A stretch of DNA of 23,863 bases, from the IMG/VR virus record IMGVR_UViG_3300043409_001739, positions 1 to 23,863 of that record; one strand, written 5' to 3'. The position numbers and the translations under genes are program-made. Of the stretch, positions 1-5,944 are shown piece by piece; position 1 is the first letter of the stretch, and each line of letters begins with the position of its first letter. Source of the stretch: a virus. The notes under the pieces are model-generated. The model was not told the origin of the DNA, did not search any database, and worked only from the letters and a program-made list of their open reading frames with translations.

Positions 1-1
1 G

Positions 2-316
2 TTTGAGCACGTGCGTTCAAAGAAGCTCCGTAGCCACTTGGATGCACTGGAAAGCCGTTGCCACTACATGGACTTGGAAATGGATAGCCAGCGTGAGAAA
101 TTGCTGTGGATCAAGAACATCGTGGGCGCTGGCATGTTGGATCGCTATGAGTTTGAACCTGCGGTCAAGCAGGAAGTCCTGGAGTTCATCGACCTTCACA
201 AGGATCGTCTGCGTGAGCTGAGCCTGCGTATGGTGCTCAAGATCAGCGATCTGCGTAAGGCATTTCCTGCCATGTGGCGAGCGATGGCTACTACGACCTG
301 TATGCGTCGCGTGTGA
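2..316 (+). CDS. C-terminal part of a probable phage AAA+ ATPase (5' end outside window)
   Basis: The reading frame is open from base 2, so the start lies to the left; about 104 residues are visible and end in TGA at 314-316. A GTG at 11 is in frame but has no reason to be the true start. The visible part is helical and charged. It ends with a segment reading RELSLRMVLKISDLRKAFP, followed by a Trp-Arg-Ala-Met-Ala stretch and TTCMR. I associate this kind of tail (SLR, a helix, then W..MA..TC) with the lid region of phage MoxR/CobS-like AAA+ ATPases, where the SLR arginine acts as a sensor. The Walker motifs would lie off the window, so the family is inferred only. The stop overlaps the next start as TGATG, which suggests translational coupling. 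Confidence 0.45.
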   Translation, partial: FEHVRSKKLRSHLDALESRCHYMDLEMDSQREKLLWIKNIVGAGMLDRYEFEPAVKQEVLEFIDLHKDRLRELSLRMVLKISDLRKAFPAMWRAMATTTCMRRV

Positions 317-519
317 TGCTGACCCGTATAGCACTATACAGCACACTGGGCTACCTGATCAGTCTGCTGGGGCATGGTTGGGACACTACAGAGTTTTGGT
401 GTGTCCTAGCCTTGTTCTGGGCCAGCGATCAACTGACCCGCATAGAGCTGGCAGCGATCCAACAAGCAGAGCAGAAGCGTAGGCAAGCTCTGCATGACAA
501 CAACAAGGACACGCAATGA
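316..519 (+). CDS. small probable membrane protein
   Basis: This is a 67-residue protein. The ATG at 316 is preferred over an upstream in-frame ATG at 274 because it forms a TGATG stop-start overlap with the preceding gene, while the longer version would overlap it by 43 bases. Residues 4-19 and about 24-41 are hydrophobic and rich in Leu, Trp and Phe, consistent with one or two membrane segments. The C-terminal third is polar and charged, with Gln-Lys-Arg and Asp-Asn repeats. No family is recognised. Small membrane proteins of this kind in phages include holins and spanin-like proteins, but nothing here proves that role. It overlaps the next gene by four bases (ATGA), so it lies in a three-gene plus-strand operon. 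Confidence 0.55.
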   Translation: MLTRIALYSTLGYLISLLGHGWDTTEFWCVLALFWASDQLTRIELAAIQQAEQKRRQALHDNNKDTQ

Positions 520-761
520 TAGTCAAGCGACCCGAGCCCAACTGTGCCTACATAGGCCCTAGAGCTACACAGGGCACATGCTCTAAGCCCTGCATAGAAG
601 GCACCAGCTACTGTGCAGAGCACTACAGCATAGTCTATCAGAAGGGCACTGCCAACCGCAAGCGTAAGAAGGATATCAAGAGGGCCAATGCAGTCTGGGA
701 CTTTGAGTCAGAAATCAACAGCATCGTAGAAGAACTAGAAGGCGAAGGCTTAACCTTCTGA
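516..761 (+). CDS. small Cys/His cluster protein, likely zinc-binding
   Basis: This 81-residue protein starts at an ATG that overlaps the previous stop (ATGA), with AAGGA six bases upstream as ribosome-binding site. The N-terminal half carries C10, C22, C26, C33 and H36 in a CxxxC-x6-CxxH arrangement, a plausible single zinc site. The middle is strongly basic (residues about 47-55, Lys/Arg-rich) and the C-terminus is acidic. A zinc knuckle plus a basic patch fits a small nucleic-acid-binding phage protein, but no named family is recognised. It is the last gene of its operon: an intrinsic terminator begins 15 bases after the stop. Confidence 0.65.
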   Translation: MIVKRPEPNCAYIGPRATQGTCSKPCIEGTSYCAEHYSIVYQKGTANRKRKKDIKRANAVWDFESEINSIVEELEGEGLTF

Positions 762-775
762 CAGGCAGTCGAGGG

Positions 776-803
776 GCACCTGGGGTGGGTCAGGTGCTTT
801 TTT
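776..803 (+). terminator. Rho-independent terminator
   Basis: GCACCTG (776-782) and CAGGTGC (791-797) form a perfect 7-bp stem around an 8-base loop, followed directly by six T. It lies 15 bases after the stop of the small Cys/His gene and closes the first plus-strand operon. Confidence 0.9.
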
Positions 804-960
804 AAAAACTGTTGTATAAAAGCAACAAGCGCATGCCGTAAAATTCATGGTGTTAGAGTAGAACCTGGTGGTACGAGATCTTGAAAACCTTTAAAATATT
901 TGCGCCCAAATTTTGCACTGTATAGACCCCGGTCTGGCAATTCTGGTATTCGTGTGTGTG

Positions 961-968
961 TGTAAATA
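961..968 (+). promoter_or_regulatory. T4-late-type promoter octamer TGTAAATA
   Basis: TGTAAATA matches TATAAATA at 7 of 8 positions and ends only four bases before the ATG of the lipoprotein gene. If it acts as in T4, the transcript would start essentially at the start codon. It is preceded by a GT dinucleotide run. The rest of the 804-960 gap contains no gene that I can see. Confidence 0.45.
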
Positions 969-972
969 ATGA

Positions 973-1362
973 ATGCGATCACTCTTATTCATTTTAGTCA
1001 TCACTCTGCTCACAGCGTGTACCAGCACTAATACTATAAGAACTCCCCGTGCGCTAGAAGCCGCAACTGCTGATACTGTCACTACTGCACATGCTCTAGC
1101 ACAGGGAGGGCGAGAGCTTAATCCCTTGGGCTTTTGGGGAGTGCTGGCTGCTAAGGCTGGTTATTTCATGCTATCCACACCCCAACAACGGACTCTGCAT
1201 GATCCCTTGGTCAGTCAGTTATGGACCACAGCCGCTGTTAACAATGCTCTACAGTTAGCATTCGCAGGCACAGCGCCCGTAGTCTTCACTCTGGCTCTGG
1301 GCTATATTATAGTTGATGGGTGGTTTAAATATGAAGAGAGGATAGCTAAGACGGGGCCTTAA
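973..1362 (+). CDS. small phage lipoprotein with a DUF5658-like membrane domain
   Basis: This 129-residue protein starts with a basic residue and a hydrophobic stretch leading to the lipobox LLTAC (residues 12-16), so C16 should be lipidated after signal peptidase II cleavage. The mature part has the pattern D-x-x-TT-x6-GG-x-E-x-NP followed by hydrophobic segments (about 52-66 and 95-115). To me this resembles membrane proteins of the DUF5658 type, where a D..TT and an E.NP motif flank the first helix. ATG 973 is chosen over ATG 969 because only this frame stays open. Phage lipoproteins often take part in outer-membrane disruption (o-spanin) or in superinfection exclusion, but the integral membrane segments make a simple o-spanin unlikely. 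Function unknown. Confidence 0.6.
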   Translation: MRSLLFILVITLLTACTSTNTIRTPRALEAATADTVTTAHALAQGGRELNPLGFWGVLAAKAGYFMLSTPQQRTLHDPLVSQLWTTAAVNNALQLAFAGTAPVVFTLALGYIIVDGWFKYEERIAKTGP

Positions 1363-1380
1363 AAATTTTTACGCACAATT

Positions 1381-1397
1381 TTTTTGCTCCGCAAAAA
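1381..1397. repeat. AT-rich inverted repeat between convergent genes
   Basis: TTTTTGC (1381-1387) and GCAAAAA (1391-1397) pair around TCC. The stem has only two GC pairs and no proper T tract on either exit side, so it is at best a weak bidirectional terminator between the convergent genes ending at 1362 and 1428. Confidence 0.3.
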
Positions 1398-1427
1398 GAA
1401 ATCTGTGGGTATTGTGTGGGCCCGGTA

Positions 1428-1661
1428 TTAAAGAGCCTTATCGCAAAGTTCTGCAAAAGTACTGTTTATAACTATACCATCGTTGGCAATGGCATATCCA
1501 AAAGTAAGATCTATCTTGGCAGTTGGGGGTGTTAATGGATCCAAACTCAATGGAGGTACTTCTACATATAGTTGTCCATATGCTTCGTTGGCTGTTGCGT
1601 ATGCAGTATCAGTATACGTCAACTGATTGCTGTCTGTAAATACTCTAACTGTATATTGCAT
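1428..1661 (-). CDS. hypothetical small phage protein
   Basis: This 77-residue protein starts at an ATG with AGGAG about nine bases upstream, one of the better ribosome-binding sites in this part of the window. The sequence is Thr/Ala/Tyr-rich with alternating polar and hydrophobic residues, suggesting a small beta-rich fold. No cysteine motif beyond one Cys near the C-terminus, no signal peptide and no membrane segment is seen. The leader contains a GTGTGT/ACACAC hairpin just downstream of a late-promoter-like octamer. No family is recognised. Confidence 0.6.
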   Translation of the reverse strand: MQYTVRVFTDSNQLTYTDTAYATANEAYGQLYVEVPPLSLDPLTPPTAKIDLTFGYAIANDGIVINSTFAELCDKAL

Positions 1662-1690
1662 TCTAGTGCTCCTGGTGTAATAAAGGGTGT

Positions 1691-1710
1691 GTGTGTTGTA
1701 TATTACACAC
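1691..1710 (-). promoter_or_regulatory. leader hairpin upstream of the 77-residue gene
   Basis: Read on the minus strand, GTGTGT (1710-1705) pairs with ACACAC (1696-1691) around an 8-base loop. With the octamer at 1718-1725 the predicted transcript starts near 1712, so this hairpin would sit almost at the 5' end of the mRNA. Confidence 0.4.
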
Positions 1711-1717
1711 TGGCATA

Positions 1718-1725
1718 TATTTAGT
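1718..1725 (-). promoter_or_regulatory. T4-late-type promoter octamer ACTAAATA
   Basis: The site matches TATAAATA at 6 of 8 positions, keeping the TAAATA core. It lies 57 bases upstream of the ATG at 1661, giving a predicted leader of about 51 bases that holds both the hairpin and the AGGAG site. Confidence 0.45.
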
Positions 1726-1733
1726 TTAACTAG

Positions 1734-2375
1734 TCAAGACCAGCTAGGGAATACTTCCCGTGCAAATGCTTGATGTTGTTCCAAATTCGGGTGCTGGTTT
1801 GTGCTAAATCCACGCCTAATTCTGAATTGATCAAGAGATTCTTTGTGATCCAATAGGTCATATATTTCCCGCACCTTTTGCACATCCAGTGCCGTTAATC
1901 CCAATAGATCACTGTGGGATTCGTAATGGCTATTGTCCAGGCCCATGACGAGGTCATGCCCGCAATTCCGATTGATCAGCAGGTGTTTGATAGACTGGAC
2001 AGCTACCCAGGACTGCTCCACTGCCATTCTGGCACTCCACATGTGATCACGGAATGACCGTACCCATGGCAAGTTTGTTTGGGCATCTTGGCTTTCCACC
2101 CAAGTATCTAGGTCTCCGTGGGTATGCCAATCTTGCCCGTCATTGGCCAGCCAATTGAATCTATTGAATCCCGTCAACATGACTGCCACATGATCATCTA
2201 CTTGGAATTTGTGCTCAGCATCCGCTTCAAGGACTTGGTGCAGGATCATCATGTTACTCATCCCACCACGACCAAAGTTATGGAATTGATCAAACCTGGG
2301 CGCTATGCAGTCAGCCCAAGTTGGCCCGCTATAATTTGTATAACTACAGCCAAAAACAAATAATCGCTTGTTCAT
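1734..2375 (-). CDS. SGNH/GDSL-hydrolase-like phage protein
   Basis: This protein has 213 residues when started at the ATG at 2375. A longer GTG-started form from 2423 is possible but adds a segment that overlaps the promoter motif. The N-terminus reads MNKRLFVFGCSYT, with the GCS in the place of the GDS block I of SGNH esterases. An FGRGGMSN segment about 30 residues later resembles block II (Gly) and a hydrophobic strand ending in TGFNR resembles block III. A clear C-terminal DxxH block was not identified, so catalysis is uncertain. Proteins of this kind occur in marine phages and in host surface-glycan loci, where they may act on acyl groups of polysaccharides. It is a single-gene unit with its own late-promoter-like octamer. 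Confidence 0.6.
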   Translation of the reverse strand: MNKRLFVFGCSYTNYSGPTWADCIAPRFDQFHNFGRGGMSNMMILHQVLEADAEHKFQVDDHVAVMLTGFNRFNWLANDGQDWHTHGDLDTWVESQDAQTNLPWVRSFRDHMWSARMAVEQSWVAVQSIKHLLINRNCGHDLVMGLDNSHYESHSDLLGLTALDVQKVREIYDLLDHKESLDQFRIRRGFSTNQHPNLEQHQAFAREVFPSWS

Positions 2376-2382
2376 ATATCTA

Positions 2383-2390
2383 TATTTAAC
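2383..2390 (-). promoter_or_regulatory. T4-late-type promoter octamer GTTAAATA, near-leaderless
   Basis: Seven bases separate the octamer from the ATG at 2375. With T4 late geometry, transcription would begin about two bases before the start codon. No Shine-Dalgarno sequence is present. Confidence 0.45.
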
Positions 2391-2412
2391 GACTACTGAT
2401 TTGGCATGAAAA

Positions 2413-2420
2413 ATTAAATA
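2413..2420 (+). promoter_or_regulatory. T4-late-type promoter octamer ATTAAATA, near-leaderless
   Basis: The octamer is followed by CACTTGTT and then the ATG at 2429. Predicted transcription starts about three bases before the start codon. The same arrangement, TAAATAC plus YTTGTT before ATG, recurs before the gene at 7414. Confidence 0.45.
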
Positions 2421-2428
2421 CACTTGTT

Positions 2429-2683
2429 ATGATCGCACTCTACGATAGATTCGTTGACGATTTACCCTACCACGCTCGCGCACCCTGGCCCCGTATCGAA
2501 CGCAACGGTAACTGGGACTGGATTGAATCTGCTGGCAGTGTGGAACTATGGTTAATGACCAGCGTGGGATCACACTACACTGAATGGGCATGGAGCATGT
2601 GGGATTCGTGTGATAGCTATCATTGTAGAGTTAGCTTCCGACGGGCTCGGTCAGTTAGCCTGTTTTTATTGAGATTTGGTTAA
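2429..2683 (+). CDS. hypothetical Trp-rich small protein
   Basis: This 84-residue protein is unusually rich in tryptophan (residues 20-58 hold most of them) and in Ser and Arg near the C-terminus. No family is recognised. It is called a gene because a late-promoter-like octamer lies at a conserved distance from its ATG and because no competing gene occupies either strand. It has no Shine-Dalgarno sequence, in keeping with the near-leaderless arrangement. Weaknesses are the lack of a recognisable domain and the arginine/serine-rich tail, which could be translated noncoding sequence. Confidence 0.45.
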   Translation: MIALYDRFVDDLPYHARAPWPRIERNGNWDWIESAGSVELWLMTSVGSHYTEWAWSMWDSCDSYHCRVSFRRARSVSLFLLRFG

Positions 2684-2695
2684 TTGTTTACCTTC

Positions 2696-2723
2696 TTGAC
2701 CGCGAATAGATAAGTAATACTAT
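2696..2723 (+). promoter_or_regulatory. possible sigma70-type promoter
   Basis: TTGACC (2696-2701) and TACTAT (2718-2723) are separated by 16 bases. The -10 box is only a 4/6 match. It would serve the GNAT-like gene starting at 2742 and be used early, by unmodified host polymerase. Confidence 0.3.
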
Positions 2724-2741
2724 ATTGGGGTGGTTGGATGG

Positions 2742-3209
2742 ATGGCGGCGTTACACGTGATAAAATTGTTGACAGATCCCTTGCTAAATCTTTTGGCAGA
2801 CGATCCCGTGAGACCCGAGATACCCGCAGACTTCCGTGTAAGTGATTCAAGCGAAGTCTTTGTCCTACAAGATAAAGAAACTTTGGAACCCCAAGCAGTG
2901 GTCTGTGTTGTCTATACTGATCGTGTGCCCGCAGACATACTTGAACTGGCCTGGGTACCCGAGCTGGATCTAACACATGCCATATTCTATACCATATGGA
3001 GTTACAAGCCCGGTGCAGGTCGAGAACTTATCATGGCCGCTAGTCGAGCGATCAAACGGACTCGTCCGGGGATCTCTGAGTTTGTTACCCTAAGTCCCCC
3101 AACTGAAATGGCACGCCGCTTCCATCTTAAAAATGGTGCTAGCGAATGGCGCAAGAATTACGATACAGTTAACTACCGCTATCAGCTAGCCATCGAATCC
3201 GAAGACTAA
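2742..3209 (+). CDS. GNAT-like acetyltransferase
   Basis: This protein has 155 residues from the ATG at 2742; a GTG at 2730 is in frame but adds only four residues, and GGGGTGG lies about nine bases before the ATG. The central part has a GNAT layout: beta strands ending in a YKPGAGRELI segment that fits the acetyl-CoA pyrophosphate loop (R/QxxGxG/A), then a helix, a strand, and FHLKNGA, which matches the FYxKNGF motif near the end of the fold. It could acetylate an amine on a protein, small molecule or aminoglycoside-like substrate; the target cannot be told. Its 3' end overlaps the convergent nucleotidase gene by 24 bases. Confidence 0.6.
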   Translation: MAALHVIKLLTDPLLNLLADDPVRPEIPADFRVSDSSEVFVLQDKETLEPQAVVCVVYTDRVPADILELAWVPELDLTHAIFYTIWSYKPGAGRELIMAASRAIKRTRPGISEFVTLSPPTEMARRFHLKNGASEWRKNYDTVNYRYQLAIESED

Positions 3210-3740
3210 CGAGAACGCTCGTTCTAGATGTTCCAATGCCTCTTCTGGATCTTCTGCTAATACCTGTATGGCACGACCGCCGGCTCTGCGCCATTCTTCA
3301 CAGTTACCCACACGATCATCTACTAGTATATCTCCGGGGCTACATTGCTTATGCTTGTCGTGACTATATGGACCAAAGTGTACTCTAAAGCCTGCATCGG
3401 GCCATCGTTCGGTAAACCAATCAATCTTATCATGGAAAGCCGCGGGCATGTCGTTACCCCGCGGAATAGCGGACAGTAGTCGAACACGCCATCCCAGTTC
3501 ATTCTGGAATCTTAACGCCAGGTCAATTACACGATCTGCTATGGCAGTTTTGGGCAAGTTCCTATAGAAGTTTTGATCGTCTACAAGGCGGCGCCATTGA
3601 TCTTCGGGCCATCGTCCTCGCTTTTCAGTTTGCGCCACTTCTTCGGGCGGCGCTCCAAGTAGTTCTGCGGCTCTAGCATTAAAATCTGCTAGAACTCCGT
3701 CCATGTCTAAGTAAAGAGTAAATTTTTGTTGAGTTGTCAT
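3186..3740 (-). CDS. 5'(3')-deoxyribonucleotidase-like HAD phosphatase
   Basis: This 184-residue protein has the motifs of the HAD superfamily in order. Motif I is DMDGV with D12 (nucleophile) and D14 (acid/base), motif II is S90 after a hydrophobic strand, a lysine near 129-131 fits motif III, and motif IV is the D141-D142 pair in ILVDDR. The size and the short cap insertion after motif I fit the NT5C family, which removes phosphate from deoxyribonucleoside monophosphates. In a phage it would trim nucleotide pools or help replace a normal base, working alongside DNA synthesis. It has its own late-promoter-like octamer and, upstream of that, a strong terminator isolating it from the next gene. 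Composition is GC-richer than the genes to the right. Confidence 0.8.
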   Translation of the reverse strand: MTTQQKFTLYLDMDGVLADFNARAAELLGAPPEEVAQTEKRGRWPEDQWRRLVDDQNFYRNLPKTAIADRVIDLALRFQNELGWRVRLLSAIPRGNDMPAAFHDKIDWFTERWPDAGFRVHFGPYSHDKHKQCSPGDILVDDRVGNCEEWRRAGGRAIQVLAEDPEEALEHLERAFSLVFGFDG

Positions 3741-3748
3741 TATATGTG

Positions 3749-3756
3749 TATTTAAT
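3749..3756 (-). promoter_or_regulatory. T4-late-type promoter octamer ATTAAATA, near-leaderless
   Basis: The octamer is followed by CACATATA and then the ATG at 3740, so the predicted mRNA starts about three bases before the start codon. It lies immediately downstream of a terminator for the preceding gene. Confidence 0.5.
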
Positions 3757-3759
3757 AGA

Positions 3760-3781
3760 AAAAAGGGCCGAAGCCCTTTTT
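3760..3781 (-). terminator. Rho-independent terminator with TTCG tetraloop
   Basis: On the minus strand AAAAAGGGC and GCCCTTTTT form a perfect 9-bp stem closed by a TTCG loop, the extra-stable C(UUCG)G type. The T tract is part of the right arm. It terminates the 97-residue gene (3805-4098) and may also work on the plus strand (CGAA loop). Confidence 0.9.
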
Positions 3782-3804
3782 ATGAATTGAAATATAATTT
3801 ATTA

Positions 3805-4098
3805 CTAAATTTCAGTAATCGTTGGCTTCGTTGTAGTAATGCCGTTTGCTTTTAGGTAGGCTTTGCGTTGGATAGCCCATTCTTTTACTGCTGAATTATT
3901 ATTGAATTCATCATAAGCAGCCTGATTGATCCATTCTGAGGTAACAGTCTGTGTCAGCCCGGCAACTACTCTCGTTATGCTAAGTCTCTTACCGGTATCG
4001 GCAAAATTTGCTTTTATAGTTGCATTAGCATCAGTAGAACCTTCAAAAAAACGAACCTCAGTAGTTGGTCTTACAAATGTTTTAGTTACTCGAATCAT
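3805..4098 (-). CDS. hypothetical conserved-looking small phage protein
   Basis: This 97-residue protein starts at an ATG with AAGGGG about eight bases upstream. It is an alpha/beta protein with no Cys and no membrane segment. An N-terminal strand-rich half (phages often use this size for virion accessory or regulatory proteins) is followed by a WINQAAYDEF helix and a basic helix ending in YLKANGI. I do not recognise a named family. It forms a complete one-gene transcription unit, with a perfect TATAAATA promoter in front and a TTCG terminator behind, so it is probably made in large amounts late in infection. That makes a structural or assembly role possible but unproven. Confidence 0.65.
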   Translation of the reverse strand: MIRVTKTFVRPTTEVRFFEGSTDANATIKANFADTGKRLSITRVVAGLTQTVTSEWINQAAYDEFNNNSAVKEWAIQRKAYLKANGITTTKPTITEI

Positions 4099-4128
4099 GG
4101 TTGTTCCCCTTGTTAATTCTCTTGCTAT

Positions 4129-4145
4129 TATTTATGTTATTTATA
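4129..4145 (-). promoter_or_regulatory. T4-type late promoter TATAAATA with a second CATAAATA copy
   Basis: TATAAATA at 4138-4145 (minus strand) is a perfect match to the T4 late consensus and is preceded by C. CATAAATA follows at 4129-4136. From the perfect site the predicted mRNA has a leader of about 34 bases that contains the AAGGGG ribosome-binding site of the gene starting at 4098. Confidence 0.75.
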
Positions 4146-4171
4146 GTTTTATCCTGCCTCAATTTGATTCC

Positions 4172-4179
4172 GATAAATA
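4172..4179 (+). promoter_or_regulatory. T4-late-type promoter octamer GATAAATA
   Basis: The site matches TATAAATA at 7 of 8 positions and faces the cupin gene. Predicted leader length is about 16 bases, with only a weak GAGTAA as ribosome-binding site. It is back to back with the minus-strand pair at 4129-4145. Confidence 0.55.
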
Positions 4180-4200
4180 TTAGTTTAGAGTAACCCATTC

Positions 4201-4812
4201 ATGCTATCATATTCATTTTATTCCACAGACACCCCTGTAATAATCGAGTCAAAAGACTTTGATTTATATGCATATCGGGTTTACATAGGAAAGCACGATG
4301 TGCCTGTTGACAAGTTTAATAGTTATTGGTATATCCAGGGAGATTTGGTAATATCCGGAACTAGTAATTTACCAATTCATAGTGAAAGGGTATGTGTTGA
4401 AATTATTGGATATCGTCCAGAAACTAGATCTAGTACATTTTCTAGATATACTGATTTGCCTTATATTAACGGATGTAGCACCAAACAACTAATTCCGCCA
4501 AATCGAGCAGGAGACCCCACATGGCAAATGTTATTAATCCCGCCGTTTACTAGCGAACAGCAACATCACATACATTCAACAGGTCGGGTAGTATATGTAC
4601 ACAGTGGGCAAGGAACGAGTCATATCGGGTCTTCGGGTAAAACAGTAGAGTTTCCGTTGACACCCGGAATGGTATTAATACTTGACAAAATGATTCCCCA
4701 TCATTTTAGTACAAACGACGAGAGTCTAATAGTCCTGCCTCTTCATATTTTTAGTAGCAGTCCATTTGAAAACAATCATCCCATGTTCAACGGTACTTAC
4801 AAGACTGAATAA
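4201..4812 (+). CDS. cupin-fold protein
   Basis: This 203-residue protein has a C-terminal cupin barrel. Motif 1 has H123 and H125 in an HxH followed by a strand and GQG; motif 2 has PGMVLI, then P166-H167-H168 and N172. These give a plausible metal site. The first roughly 95 residues are a separate beta-rich part that may be a second, degenerate cupin half. Cupins include isomerases, dioxygenases, epimerases and simple binding proteins, so the reaction cannot be told. It converges with the asparagine-synthase-like gene, with one base between the two stops, but they are on opposite strands and need not be co-expressed. It is AT-richer than the genes to its left. Confidence 0.75.
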   Translation: MLSYSFYSTDTPVIIESKDFDLYAYRVYIGKHDVPVDKFNSYWYIQGDLVISGTSNLPIHSERVCVEIIGYRPETRSSTFSRYTDLPYINGCSTKQLIPPNRAGDPTWQMLLIPPFTSEQQHHIHSTGRVVYVHSGQGTSHIGSSGKTVEFPLTPGMVLILDKMIPHHFSTNDESLIVLPLHIFSSSPFENNHPMFNGTYKTE

Positions 4813-4813
4813 T

Positions 4814-5944
4814 TTAAATAAAATCATTCATATCATTCCAACAATCACTTGGATAGACAGTATCGTAAAATACTCCGTTACTATCGATACATTTGGCAAT
4901 GTGTTTACCTGTTACTACTCGTATTAAACTACCAAATTTAGTTTTATTATCTCGATAGTTTTCGTCCGGATTAACTTCAAATATCACTTCTTTACATTTC
5001 CATTTATAGCTAGCCCAAGTTTCTCTAATTAACTGGTCGGGATGCCGCATCACCCATTTTTGAAAATCCGGAGCATGAAAAAATGTAAAATAATTGTCTT
5101 CAATTTTAACGGTTGATCTAAACTTAGGAGAAGTATAAGCAACCATACGCATATAAACACTTTGCCATTTTAGTGTAAAGTTTAGCCACCAAAAATATTG
5201 GTTCACTGTTTCTATTTTCATGGGAGCACTGTTAACAACACGATTAAACAATTCGGTTATTTTTTCACTCTTTTCTCGATCGTGAACTGATTCATTTATA
5301 AGTTCTGATATTAAACTTGAGGTAGGAGTTGCTGTTATAATATCAGGGCCTTTCTTAAGAACGAACCGATGCATAACTGCTGATCCAAATAACTGATCAT
5401 TGCCCTCTCCGGTAACTACGATGTATTTTGGGTTTCCTAAAAAATTTTGAAATGCATATCCCGATTCTAAAGTAAACTTTTTTAAAACATGATTTCTATA
5501 AAAAGTAGGATTTTCATCAATACTAGTGTTAGTCAGCAATACTACTATGTTGTTTTTTAGTTCTTCAACGGTGCCGACCATAATGAAACTTGATAATATT
5601 AAAGTGCTATCAATACCTCCACTATACATCACTACTATTTTTCTATTTGTGTTTTGAGCGTAGTCTAAAAACCATCTTGCCCGTGCCTGACATATATCAG
5701 TAAAGTCTAAACTAAAATTTGGATCGTAGTTGGGCAATTTGCAACAATCTAACAACTGCATGTTTAGTGGAGTTGTTAAAGTTTTAGTCCGATCTACTAG
5801 AGAAAGGTTGGCAGCAAAGATACGAAACATATATTGAAATAAATCAAACCCCGGTTTTTCATTTACAAATTCTGCATATAAATTACTTTTTTCCGGATGA
5901 AATAGATCAACTGAATTATAAAATATTAGATTAGAGTCTGCCAT
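4814..5944 (-). CDS. asparagine-synthase-like ATP pyrophosphatase without glutaminase domain
   Basis: This protein has 376 residues from the ATG at 5944, which has AAGGAG eight bases upstream; an alternative start nine codons earlier is less likely. The P-loop of N-type ATP pyrophosphatases is SGGIDS (108-113), after strand IVVMY. The second signature TGEGNDQLFG (about 178-187) matches the SGEGxDELFGG of asparagine and beta-lactam synthetases. Such enzymes adenylate a carboxylate and transfer an amine. The usual N-terminal glutaminase domain with catalytic Cys2 is absent and is replaced by about 100 unrelated residues, so it would use free ammonia, a partner amidotransferase or an internal amine. 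It overlaps the upstream 244-residue gene by 14 bases, which suggests coupled expression. The substrate is unknown. Confidence 0.8.
   Translation of the reverse strand: MADSNLIFYNSVDLFHPEKSNLYAEFVNEKPGFDLFQYMFRIFAANLSLVDRTKTLTTPLNMQLLDCCKLPNYDPNFSLDFTDICQARARWFLDYAQNTNRKIVVMYSGGIDSTLILSSFIMVGTVEELKNNIVVLLTNTSIDENPTFYRNHVLKKFTLESGYAFQNFLGNPKYIVVTGEGNDQLFGSAVMHRFVLKKGPDIITATPTSSLISELINESVHDREKSEKITELFNRVVNSAPMKIETVNQYFWWLNFTLKWQSVYMRMVAYTSPKFRSTVKIEDNYFTFFHAPDFQKWVMRHPDQLIRETWASYKWKCKEVIFEVNPDENYRDNKTKFGSLIRVVTGKHIAKCIDSNGVFYDTVYPSDCWNDMNDFI

Noticed and set aside
274-316. Programmed frameshift between the ATPase end and the membrane protein
   Set aside because: No slippery sequence is seen, and the TGATG stop-start overlap explains the arrangement.
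17-346. 109-residue open frame opposite the first genes
   Set aside because: It is antisense to a better-supported gene and has no promoter or ribosome-binding site.
893-914. AT-rich imperfect hairpin in the 804-972 gap
   Set aside because: It has a two-base bulge, weak pairing and no T tract or link to a start codon; chance in AT-rich DNA is likely.
953-963. GT dinucleotide run as microsatellite or CRISPR-like repeat
   Set aside because: The run is only about five units, with no spacing pattern.
804-972. tRNA or small RNA gene in the gap after the first terminator
   Set aside because: No cloverleaf, no CCA end and no conserved T-loop sequence could be found.
2118-2363. 81-residue plus-strand frame opposite the SGNH-like gene
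   Set aside because: It lies wholly antisense to a gene with recognisable motifs and has no promoter octamer.
4814-5944. QueC-type 7-cyano-7-deazaguanine synthase (also has SGGxDS)
   Set aside because: The second motif TGEGNDQLFG is typical of asparagine/beta-lactam synthetases, the QueC cysteine cluster is absent, and the length is too great.
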